Source: CALEUX01 sp037439945 (GTDB lineage Bacteria > Bacteroidota > Bacteroidia > Bacteroidales > Marinilabiliaceae). Taken from it: a DNA stretch of 16,888 bases. The position numbers were made by a program, and so were the translations under genes. The stretch lies in contig JBBIVA010000082.1 of assembly GCA_037439945.1 (NCBI GenBank), forward strand, positions 1 to 16,888. Reading direction: 5' to 3'. Of the stretch, positions 6,280 to 13,142 are shown in pieces. The notes beneath the pieces are model-generated. The model was not told where the DNA came from and did no database searches. It saw only the letters and a list, made by a program, of their open reading frames with translations. The first letter of the stretch is position 1. Each line of letters opens with the position of its first letter.

Positions 6280-7407
6280 TTAATTTATTTTCTTCACATT
6301 AAAGAAATTCAATGCTTTTTCCAAGACCTCAGCCTTAATAATTAATCTTGAAGCACTTTGATTTAAAGCTTCTGCCTTAATTGTAGTTTCCTGGGCCATT
6401 TCGTTTAGTTGGATGATAGCTGTATTAACCTGCTCGGATCCAATTCTTTGCTCTTCGCTGGCAGCATTAATTTCCTGAACCAGTGTCATTGTGGTATTAA
6501 AATCGGGCATTAAATCATTAATCATTTGTGTTGATTCATTTGTTGTATCAACTGAATATTTTGTGGATGAGGCTATTTCACTGGCTGCCATTCTACTTTT
6601 TTCGGCTAATTTTCTTACTTCTGATGCAACAACAGAAAAACCCTTACCTTCGGTTCCGGCCCTTGCAGCTTCTACTGCTGCATTAAGTGCAAGTATATTA
6701 GTTTGAAAAGCAATATCATTGATTATTCCTGTTTTTTCATTAATAGCATTAATTGCATTAAAATTTTCAAATGATGCATCAGATACCTTTTTCATACCGC
6801 CGGTAGCTTTTCTTGACAGAGTTTCGGCCTGGCGGGAATTCTCAGAATTTTGTTGAATTGTAGCTACCATCTGTTGCATTGCTGAAGAAACTTCCTCAAT
6901 ATTCGATGCCTGCAGATTTGCTCTTTCAACCATTAACTGTGATATATTATTAATATTTACACTTTCTGAATTCAGGGTTTTGGAACTTTCCTGGATTTCA
7001 TTAATAACATATGTAAGATTATTACGCAGTGAAATAATTGATTTAATGATACTGCCAATTTCATCTTTTCTTGACTGTAAGTCTTCATCAATTTTAACCA
7101 TCAGATTGCCAGATGATAATTCATCGAGCTTTTGAGTTGTTTCCCTGAGAGGTTTTAATAGTTTTCCGGAATAAGAAAGTAATCCACCTGATACCCCAAC
7201 TCCCATTATAATTGATAACCACAATGGAAAAACATCCGGGAACCTAATAGACAATGATGTTGTTACCATTATAAACACAAGATTGGCAACCCAGATAATT
7301 CCTATTGTCATGAAAACCGAACCTTTAAAATAATAACGAATTATAAACCAAGCTATTGGCAGGGCAACCAAAACCGGAATCGAAAGCCTTAGAATAACAT
7401 TACTCAT
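6280..7407 (-). CDS. methyl-accepting chemotaxis protein with a membrane region, HAMP and signalling domain, without a sensor domain
   Basis: About 375 residues. The first 80 or so contain three hydrophobic stretches (ILRLSIPVLVALPIAWFII; VFMTIGIIWVANLVFIMVT; LWLSIIMGVGVSGGLLSY) joined by very short loops, so there is no periplasmic ligand-binding domain. A HAMP domain follows (KPLRETTQKLDELSSGNL), then a long coiled coil. The hairpin tip (NDIAFQTNILALNAAVEAAR, followed by AGTEGKGFSVVASEVRKLAE) is the MCP signature that contacts CheA and CheW. Helices on both sides carry the Gln/Glu-rich pairs typical of methylation sites. There is no C-terminal CheR-docking pentapeptide. I start at the ATG at 7405-7407; a TTG two codons upstream is also open. 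No che genes are nearby, so its partners must be elsewhere. It could sense membrane or cytoplasmic state, or serve a non-chemotaxis pathway. Confidence 0.93.
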   Translation of the reverse strand: MSNVILRLSIPVLVALPIAWFIIRYYFKGSVFMTIGIIWVANLVFIMVTTSLSIRFPDVFPLWLSIIMGVGVSGGLLSYSGKLLKPLRETTQKLDELSSGNLMVKIDEDLQSRKDEIGSIIKSIISLRNNLTYVINEIQESSKTLNSESVNINNISQLMVERANLQASNIEEVSSAMQQMVATIQQNSENSRQAETLSRKATGGMKKVSDASFENFNAINAINEKTGIINDIAFQTNILALNAAVEAARAGTEGKGFSVVASEVRKLAEKSRMAASEIASSTKYSVDTTNESTQMINDLMPDFNTTMTLVQEINAASEEQRIGSEQVNTAIIQLNEMAQETTIKAEALNQSASRLIIKAEVLEKALNFFNVKKIN

Positions 7408-7601
7408 AATCAAATTGGAGAAAGTTATAATTAATAATAAAATATAAAACCTTAAAGTATAAATATTTCTGTCAACAAATATAAATTAAAACATAGTTTG
7501 ATTAACTTAAATATTATTGCTAATGACCATAACCCATTTTTTTTTTGATAAATGTATAAAAACCTTAAACAAACATTCTTATTATATCTTTTTAAAATAA
7601 A

Positions 7602-7632
7602 TTGAAGCCCAAAAATAAAATCACTATTTTTG
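7602..7632 (+). promoter_or_regulatory. Bacteroidota-type promoter for tsaC
   Basis: TTG at 7602-7604 and TATTTTTG at 7625-7632 are separated by 20 nt, a full consensus match. The predicted start near 7638 leaves a leader of only about 12 nt before the ATG at 7650. The remaining 190 nt of this intergenic region, back to the divergent chemoreceptor gene, is AT-rich with no other feature that I can support. Confidence 0.7.
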
Positions 7633-7649
7633 TTATAAACATATAATAA

Positions 7650-8264
7650 ATGTTTATTAAAATTTATCCTGAAAATCCCAATCCAAGGGAAATAAAAAAA
7701 GTGGTTGAAGTATTGCATGCCGGTGGGTTGATTATTTACCCAACAGATACAGTTTATGGTTTGGGCTGCGATTTTAATAATAGCCGGGCTGTTGAAAAAG
7801 TTGCCCAGATTAAAGGTATAAATTTAAAAAAAGAACATCTTTCTATTATTTGTCACGATTTAAGTCACCTTTCAGATTATACAAAACCACTCGATAATTC
7901 AATTTTCAAACTCTTAAAAAAAAATCTTCCCGGACCATTTACATTTATTCTTCCGGCCAACAATAATGTACCCAGAATTTTTAAAAACAATAAAAAAACT
8001 ATTGGCCTCAGAATTCCAGACAATTCAATTGTACTGGAAATTGTTAAAGAATTAGGAAATCCACTTTTAAGCACATCGATAAGAGATGAAGATGAGATTA
8101 TTGAATATACCACTGACCCTGAACTTATTTATGAAAAATTCAGGGATATAGCTGACCTTGTTATTGATGGCGGTTATGGTGGCAATGAACCATCAACCGT
8201 GGTTGACTGTACTATGTATCCTTACAATATTATCCGACAGGGGAAAGGGTTTATAGAAAATTAG
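7650..8264 (+). CDS. tsaC: L-threonylcarbamoyladenylate synthase (TsaC/YrdC/Sua5 family)
   Basis: Makes threonylcarbamoyl-AMP from threonine, bicarbonate and ATP, the first step of t6A37 formation in ANN-decoding tRNAs. At 204 residues it is the short YrdC type, without the extra Sua5 C-terminal domain. Motifs seen: YPTDTVYGLG (nucleotide-pocket entrance, about residues 30-39), KGINLKKEHLSI (the basic KxR-like segment), LPGPFTFILP, IGLRIPD, STSIRDEDE and STVVDCT, where the last two line the active site. The family is cytosolic and works with TsaB, TsaD and TsaE, none of which is in this window. Its own promoter and short leader suggest constitutive expression. The gene converges on trkA with 52 nt between the stops. 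Confidence 0.95.
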   Translation: MFIKIYPENPNPREIKKVVEVLHAGGLIIYPTDTVYGLGCDFNNSRAVEKVAQIKGINLKKEHLSIICHDLSHLSDYTKPLDNSIFKLLKKNLPGPFTFILPANNNVPRIFKNNKKTIGLRIPDNSIVLEIVKELGNPLLSTSIRDEDEIIEYTTDPELIYEKFRDIADLVIDGGYGGNEPSTVVDCTMYPYNIIRQGKGFIEN

Positions 8265-8316
8265 AAAAATGTGGTTTAAATTCAAATATTGACACAGTTA
8301 CTTCAAATGTAAACCG

Positions 8317-9657
8317 TTACATAAACATTTTTTCAACTTTTTTAATTGCTGAAGGTAATGCAAAAACCACAACATGATCATCAGGTTGAATATGGGTATC
8401 GCCATTTGCTATAATGGCTTCCTCTCCTCTAATAATACCACCAATATTAAGATCTTTAGGCAATGCCAGTTCACGCAAATTAGCCTTTGTAATTTTTGAA
8501 CCTTTTTGGGCAACCAGTTCAAGTACATCAGCATCAGTTGCTGTCAGGCATTTTACATGTGAAACATTAGCCCTTAGCGTGTGCCTGTAAATATGGCTGG
8601 CAGCTATAAGTTTTTTATTAATAAGGGTGCCAATGCCAATATTCTCTGCCAAATCAATGTAATCCATATTTTCAACTTCCGCCACTGTTTTCTTTACCCC
8701 CATTTTTTTTGCTAACTGGCATGCTAAAATATTAACTTCCGAATTACTGGTGACTGCAATGAAGGCATCGGTTTTGGTTATTCCTTCATCCTTAAGTAAA
8801 TCAAGGTTGCGCCCATCACCATTTATTACCAATGTATTTTCCAGAAAATTGGCAAGACGTGCGCTTTTTTCGCGGTTAATCTCAATTAGTTTAATATTGT
8901 ATTGATACTCCAATTCCTTGGCTACCTTTTTCCCTATTCTGCTACCACCTAGTATCATAACATTTTTAACCTCATATTGGGTTTTTCCTGCATCTTCTAA
9001 AAGTTGAGGAACCCCTAACCTGGTTGTAACAACATAAGCCAGGTCGTTGTGTTGAAAAATATCGTTACCACGAGGAATAATAGTTTTACCATCCCTGTTT
9101 ATTGCAACAGTAAAATACTCATTTTTATCGTGCAAACGCGCTGATTCAGAAAGTGTTAAATTGGCTATTGGGGCATTGCTCCTTATTTTAAGTGCAAAAA
9201 GTAATAATTTTCCATTGCTAAATTCGAACATCTGCCTTGTTCCAACCTGCTTTAAAGATGCAATTATTTCTTTGGCCCCCAAATGTTCAGGATATATGAT
9301 TTCATCAACACCCAACTGTTTAAAATACTCTTTGTTTTCGGGCAAAAGGTATTCGAAATTGTTAATACGGGCTATGGTTTTTTTAGCCCCAAGTTTTTTG
9401 GCAAGCATTGCCGATAAAATACTCACTTCCTCGTAAGGTGGAACTGCTATAAACAGATCACATGATTTTACCTGTGCATCCTTTAAATCTTCAATTGAAG
9501 TTCCTGAACCAACAACTGTCATAAGGTCAAAATGAGCCTCGGCTTTTCTTAACCTGGCTTCATCCTCATCCATCAAAATCACATCATGATCTTCATTGCA
9601 AAAAAGTTTTGCAAGATGGTTACCAACTTCACCGGCACCAGAAATCAGAATCTTCAC
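8317..9657 (-). CDS. trkA: Trk-type potassium uptake regulatory subunit TrkA
   Basis: A 446-residue cytosolic gating subunit with two RCK_N/RCK_C units in tandem. RCK_N 1 starts at residue 1 with KILISGAGEVGNHLA (GxGxxG, NAD(H)/nucleotide site) and continues with DVILMDEDEARL and TVVGSGTS. RCK_C 1 lies about 140-220. RCK_N 2 (about 228-340) has MILGGSRIGKKVA and KLIEINREKSARL, then TLVINGDGRN. RCK_C 2 ends the protein (KITKANLRELALPKDLNIGG; DDHVVVFALPSA). This matches full-length TrkA of E. coli type. The start is GTG (9655-9657), as no in-frame ATG lies upstream. TrkA works as a ring under the TrkH/TrkG channel, and no such gene flanks it here, although trkA-trkH pairs are common. It is probably monocistronic, with a promoter at 9718-9750. 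Confidence 0.95.
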   Translation of the reverse strand: MKILISGAGEVGNHLAKLFCNEDHDVILMDEDEARLRKAEAHFDLMTVVGSGTSIEDLKDAQVKSCDLFIAVPPYEEVSILSAMLAKKLGAKKTIARINNFEYLLPENKEYFKQLGVDEIIYPEHLGAKEIIASLKQVGTRQMFEFSNGKLLLFALKIRSNAPIANLTLSESARLHDKNEYFTVAINRDGKTIIPRGNDIFQHNDLAYVVTTRLGVPQLLEDAGKTQYEVKNVMILGGSRIGKKVAKELEYQYNIKLIEINREKSARLANFLENTLVINGDGRNLDLLKDEGITKTDAFIAVTSNSEVNILACQLAKKMGVKKTVAEVENMDYIDLAENIGIGTLINKKLIAASHIYRHTLRANVSHVKCLTATDADVLELVAQKGSKITKANLRELALPKDLNIGGIIRGEEAIIANGDTHIQPDDHVVVFALPSAIKKVEKMFM

Positions 9658-9717
9658 TTGTAATAAATTAATTAAACATAAATGATTAATTGGAATATTA
9701 AGTTATTTCCAATTAAA

Positions 9718-9750
9718 CAAAATTAGTTACATAAAATTTTTAATACCAAA
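9718..9750 (-). promoter_or_regulatory. Bacteroidota-type promoter for trkA
   Basis: On the minus strand TTTG (9747-9750) and TAATTTTG (9718-9725) are 21 nt apart, fitting TTTG / 19-21 / TAnnTTTG. The predicted leader is about 55 nt long. Confidence 0.6.
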
Positions 9751-9825
9751 ACAGCCAGCAAAGTAATGTAATAAAAACCAATTAGCGAAACATTTTAATT
9801 AAAACTAACAATACTAAATAGTATC

Positions 9826-11895
9826 CTAATCTTTATTTAAATAAGCCCCTTTTATCTTTACATTATGTGTAATTACATTATTTCTGTTGAGTTGTTTTTC
9901 CCATTTTTCACTCAACCATAAGGGTACATTTGAAGCAAATACTACCCTATTACACTGGACTTCTTTTAACATCCGCTCCAAATCCAAATCGGGTGAACCT
10001 GAAATTATTACAACATCAGCTTTATAAATACCACGAGCATTAAATGAGCCCTTCCCTCCATTTAACAATAAATAGGTTTTTAAACCAGACTGTATACGGT
10101 ATAATTCGGGCAATTGGTTTCCTTTAATAAAGTTAATGTTATATAAATCTTTTTGCTTCAAAACATATTTTTTTTCAAAATTTCCGCTAATAAAGCTTCT
10201 TTGTGAAGGTTTCAAACCAGTGGAAGTAAAAACTGTACTATGACCCCTATTAATTATTTTAACTAGCAATTCATTTCCGGCATCGAAAACAATTAGCTTA
10301 TTACTATACCTTTTAAATGTTGTTTGGAAATTAACAATAAAAATCCCTAACATTAAAAACAATCCCATTCTTATAAATATATAGGGTCGCCTGTAGTTTA
10401 TATTCTGGTAAAAATATACAATGGTTAGGTACAATATTATTGCCAAAGACCATGAAACCCAAATATTTGAAATGTATGAATTTGGCAATCCTTCAATAAA
10501 TCCGACCATTTTTTCCATAAATTCAACAAGGTCACAAAGTAATCTCCCAATCACTACCGGTAATACGGGAATTTCAGAAATTATCAATAATAAAAAGGCT
10601 AAAAGCAATATTGGCGCAACAAGGGGTAGCAGAAAAATATTTGTTAATAAAAAGTATGAGGGAAAAGAGCCAAAAAGGGCAAGGGAAAAAGGTATTGTGG
10701 TAATTTGGGCGGCCATTGAAACCGATATTAATGACCACAACCATCGTAAAACTATAAACTTAAATGTTAAAAGCCCATTTATGAACGGATAAAATGCAAC
10801 AATACCGGCCACTGCAAGGTGGCTCAACCAAAACCCGGCATGAAAAAGGAACATTGGGTTCCAAAGTAATATTATAAATGCCGATAAACATAAAATATTA
10901 TACATATTTATATTCCGGGAAAAGAATTTTCCGGTTTGAATTAATGAAAACATAAGGACTGCCCTTGTTACTGATGGCGAAAAACCAGTAATAAAAGCAT
11001 ATATAAAAAGAATGGCAATAATAATTATAAGCCGGATAATATTTGATGACCTAAAAAAAAAGGCCATTAAATAATTAAGAAAAAGATAAACAATACCAAC
11101 ATGAAGACCGGAAACAGCAAGTAAATGAATAGCTCCCGAACGAATAAATTTCTCATTTAAATCACGCTCAATTCCTTTACGATCGCCTAACACAAGAGCA
11201 TTTAACAAACTCAGATTTGAGTTCCCTATACCAAATTTTGAAAATACATTTACACAATATTCCCTTATTTTACCTGACAACAAATTAAAGCTCCACCCAA
11301 CCTGAAAATCAATTATCTCTAAGTCATTATCTTTAATGAATATCTGCCCTGAAATACCACTTCTGTGCAAAAAAGCACCATAATTAAATGCACCTGGATT
11401 AGAATTATCAGGATGCTTCAATAGTTTACCTTTTACCGCTATTTTAACACCTGGAATAATCTGTGGGTAATTTTTATCATTTTTAATCAATAGTAACCAC
11501 AAATCCCCCTTTTTTACGGGTACCGAGTCATTATAGATTAATTCCGGTTTAAACAATATCTTAATCCATTTTTCTGATTGATTATCAATATTATTAACAG
11601 TTCCGGTTGCATATAATTCATAATTACTATTTAATTTCGATGGCGTTTTTAATGAGAGATTTATCCAACCCGCCGAGAATAGAAAAACGAACAATATCAT
11701 GCCATTTATCCATCTTCTTTTATAATTCTGATAAATTGATGGTGAAAAATGTAAAATAAAAAGGAACAAAATGGAAGAGAACAAGGCCAAAGCAAAAATA
11801 AGAAAGAAGGCGCAACTAAAATAATATGAAATTGAAATGCCGGCTACCATTGATAACAGTAATCTGAAAAATGGCAGTTCCTTTATAAAGTTCAT
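9826..11895 (-). CDS. ComEC/Rec2-family DNA internalisation channel, C-terminal domain degenerate
   Basis: A 689-residue polytopic protein that would carry single-stranded DNA across the inner membrane in natural transformation. Residues 1-75 are two to three hydrophobic helices. Residues 85-200 form the OB-like DUF4131 domain (ATGTVNNIDNQSEKWIKI; NPGAFNYGAFLHRSGISGQI). Residues about 225-500 are the Competence domain, with the family signature IHLLAVSGLHVGIVYL and ITGFSPSVTRAVLM, and some eight to ten membrane helices. The last 150 or so residues sit where the metallo-beta-lactamase-like nuclease domain of ComEC would be and start like it (KLIVFDAGNELLVKI), but lack the metal-binding HxHxDH motif, so no nuclease activity is expected. 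This shortened form is frequent in Bacteroidota. No other competence gene is in view. Confidence 0.9.
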   Translation of the reverse strand: MNFIKELPFFRLLLSMVAGISISYYFSCAFFLIFALALFSSILFLFILHFSPSIYQNYKRRWINGMILFVFLFSAGWINLSLKTPSKLNSNYELYATGTVNNIDNQSEKWIKILFKPELIYNDSVPVKKGDLWLLLIKNDKNYPQIIPGVKIAVKGKLLKHPDNSNPGAFNYGAFLHRSGISGQIFIKDNDLEIIDFQVGWSFNLLSGKIREYCVNVFSKFGIGNSNLSLLNALVLGDRKGIERDLNEKFIRSGAIHLLAVSGLHVGIVYLFLNYLMAFFFRSSNIIRLIIIIAILFIYAFITGFSPSVTRAVLMFSLIQTGKFFSRNINMYNILCLSAFIILLWNPMFLFHAGFWLSHLAVAGIVAFYPFINGLLTFKFIVLRWLWSLISVSMAAQITTIPFSLALFGSFPSYFLLTNIFLLPLVAPILLLAFLLLIISEIPVLPVVIGRLLCDLVEFMEKMVGFIEGLPNSYISNIWVSWSLAIILYLTIVYFYQNINYRRPYIFIRMGLFLMLGIFIVNFQTTFKRYSNKLIVFDAGNELLVKIINRGHSTVFTSTGLKPSQRSFISGNFEKKYVLKQKDLYNINFIKGNQLPELYRIQSGLKTYLLLNGGKGSFNARGIYKADVVIISGSPDLDLERMLKEVQCNRVVFASNVPLWLSEKWEKQLNRNNVITHNVKIKGAYLNKD

Positions 11896-11916
11896 TCCGA
11901 TAGTTATTTACGATCA

Positions 11917-11947
11917 GAAAAATACAACATAACTGCTTATAATCAAA
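11917..11947 (-). promoter_or_regulatory. probable promoter for the ComEC gene
   Basis: Minus-strand TTTG (11944-11947) and TATTTTTC (11917-11924) lie 19 nt apart. The -7 box differs from TAnnTTTG only in the last base. The leader would be about 15 nt. Confidence 0.5.
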
Positions 11948-12074
11948 TAAACAAAAAACGGGAGGCCGTAAAATTTAATTTTTAATTTTAATTCAAAAAC
12001 AATTGTGTGGTCCATAATTTCAGCAAACCAGCCCGTGAGGGTGCCAAATTAATTATTTGACTAATTTCTATATT

Positions 12075-12164
12075 ATGATGATAAAACAAGTTAAATTTGG
12101 TACACCTGTTAAAGTTCAAATAGTTAAATTGCAAAAAAATAAAAACTACAAGTCTTTTAATTAA
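12075..12164 (+). CDS. possible 29-codon leader ORF upstream of the polysaccharide export genes
   Basis: ATGATG at 12075-12080 opens a frame that ends at TAA 12162-12164. The peptide is basic and rich in alternating Val/Lys (KQVKFGTPVKVQIVKLQ, then NKNYKSFN), without Cys or a signal peptide. Three GTTAAA hexamers (12090, 12108, 12123) fall in the same frame and give repeated Val-Lys. There is no clear ribosome binding site, which is not informative in Bacteroidota. Its final codons overlap the left arm of the stem-loop at 12148-12212, as in a leader peptide. It could equally be a chance ORF in AT-rich DNA. Confidence 0.25.
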   Translation: MMIKQVKFGTPVKVQIVKLQKNKNYKSFN

Positions 12165-12212
12165 AACGTGTTAAATTTTTTATTGGTTTTAAGGCAATTT
12201 AATAAGACTTGT
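12148..12212 (+). promoter_or_regulatory. long stem-loop in the leader of the polysaccharide export operon
   Basis: Nested pairing: ACAAGTCTT (12148-12156) with AAGACTTGT (12204-12212), TTAA (12157-12160) with TTAA (12199-12202), and TTAAAAC (12161-12167) with GTTTTAA (12186-12192), about 20 bp in all with small bulges and an 18-nt loop. No T-run follows, so it is not a simple terminator. The rest of the 387-nt region (11896-12282) holds the ComEC promoter, a CCC-GTGA-GGG mini-hairpin near 12031 and AT-rich sequence. I found no full promoter match for the export genes. Confidence 0.5.
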
Positions 12213-12264
12213 AATGCTATCGCACAAAAATGCATTATGGTTGTTACTTTACAATTAAGGATAT

Positions 12265-12275
12265 TGTTAATAACA
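12265..12275. promoter_or_regulatory. small palindrome just before the export gene
   Basis: TGTTA-A-TAACA is an 11-nt palindrome with a central A, ending 7 nt before the first ATG. It could be an operator or a chance AT-rich palindrome. Confidence 0.2.
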
Positions 12276-12282
12276 TAATAAA

Positions 12283-13098
12283 ATGTATCAATTACTTAAC
12301 TTAATAATGGGAAAAAGGATGAAATTAAACTTAAAAGCCGTCACAATAATTGCAATATATGGCTTTGCTTTAGCCTCATGCGTTTCACATAAGGATTCTA
12401 TTTATCTTCAGGGTGATATGGCAAAAAAACTTGAGGATGTTGAGGGGCAATATAAAATAGAAAAAGCGGATTATGTAGTTAAGCCAAGTGATTTACTTTA
12501 CATAAGAGTAACAAGCCTGGACGAAAAAACATCAGGTTTTTTAAATAACGAATCAGGGTATACTGCAATAGCCGACAACCCCATGTCGGCAAGTTTACTA
12601 GGGTACAGGGTAGGATTGGATGGAGCAATAGATTACCCTTTTATAGGAAAGGTTTATGTTACAGGTCTTACTTTATCAGAAATTGCGCGAAAAATAGAAC
12701 TTGCTGCAAGTAAATATGTTGAACAGAGCAGTGCAATTGTTAAACTCTTAAATGATAATATAACAATAATGGGCGAAGTAAAAGGTCCGGGACGATTTTT
12801 ATTGAACAGTGAAGAAATATCAATTCTGGAAGCTTTAAGTTTAGCAGGAGATTTAACAGATTATGCCAATAGAAAAAGAATCAGGTTAATACGCAAAGAC
12901 GGCGATATCCCTCAAATGCTGATTATTGATACAACAGATGAAAGAATAATGTATTCTCCATATTTTTATGTTAAACCAGGTGATATTATTTATGCCGAAC
13001 CCAGAAGGTTAAAGCAATGGAGCTTATCATCCATATCATTAAGTTTTGCCATGAGTGTTGTAAGTGCAACATTATTGATAATATCAATTTCCAAATAA
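12283..13098 (+). CDS. Wza-like polysaccharide export outer-membrane lipoprotein (Poly_export + SLBB)
   Basis: Forms the outer-membrane export channel for capsule or exopolysaccharide. 271 residues from the first ATG; starts at 12307 (MGKRMKLN) or 12319 (MKLNLK) give a more normal signal peptide. The lipobox is LASC with Cys33 (Cys21 from 12319), so it is a lipoprotein cut by signal peptidase II. The Poly_export domain is about 60-155 (ADYVVKPSDLLYIRVTSLDE; LDGAIDYPFIGKVYVTGLTL). One SLBB domain follows at about 160-225 (NITIMGEVKGPGRFLL; ILEALSLAGDLTDYANRKRI). The C-terminus has a hydrophobic helix (SLSFAMSVVSATLLIISISK), in keeping with the short Bacteroidota form in which a terminal helix anchors the ring. 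It is followed after 44 nt by the Wzc-like kinase, its usual inner-membrane partner. The long structured leader suggests regulated expression. Confidence 0.93.
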   Translation: MYQLLNLIMGKRMKLNLKAVTIIAIYGFALASCVSHKDSIYLQGDMAKKLEDVEGQYKIEKADYVVKPSDLLYIRVTSLDEKTSGFLNNESGYTAIADNPMSASLLGYRVGLDGAIDYPFIGKVYVTGLTLSEIARKIELAASKYVEQSSAIVKLLNDNITIMGEVKGPGRFLLNSEEISILEALSLAGDLTDYANRKRIRLIRKDGDIPQMLIIDTTDERIMYSPYFYVKPGDIIYAEPRRLKQWSLSSISLSFAMSVVSATLLIISISK

Positions 13099-13142
13099 CG
13101 AATCTTAATAATTTGACAATGAAAAGTATTGAAGGGGCTGAA

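Noticed and set aside
7452..7718. Minus-strand 88-codon frame in the chemoreceptor-tsaC spacer
   Set aside because: Composition is dominated by Phe/Tyr/Asn/Lys/Leu from AT-rich DNA, and it overlaps the tsaC promoter and start.
10421..10792. Plus-strand 123-codon frame inside the ComEC gene
   Set aside because: It is antisense to membrane helices of a well-supported gene, with no start context or motif of its own.
12148..12212. Invertible promoter like those of Bacteroides capsule loci
   Set aside because: The terminal arms are only 9 bp, the segment is about 47 nt and contains no TAnnTTTG promoter, so inversion would not switch anything visible. A stem-loop is the better reading.
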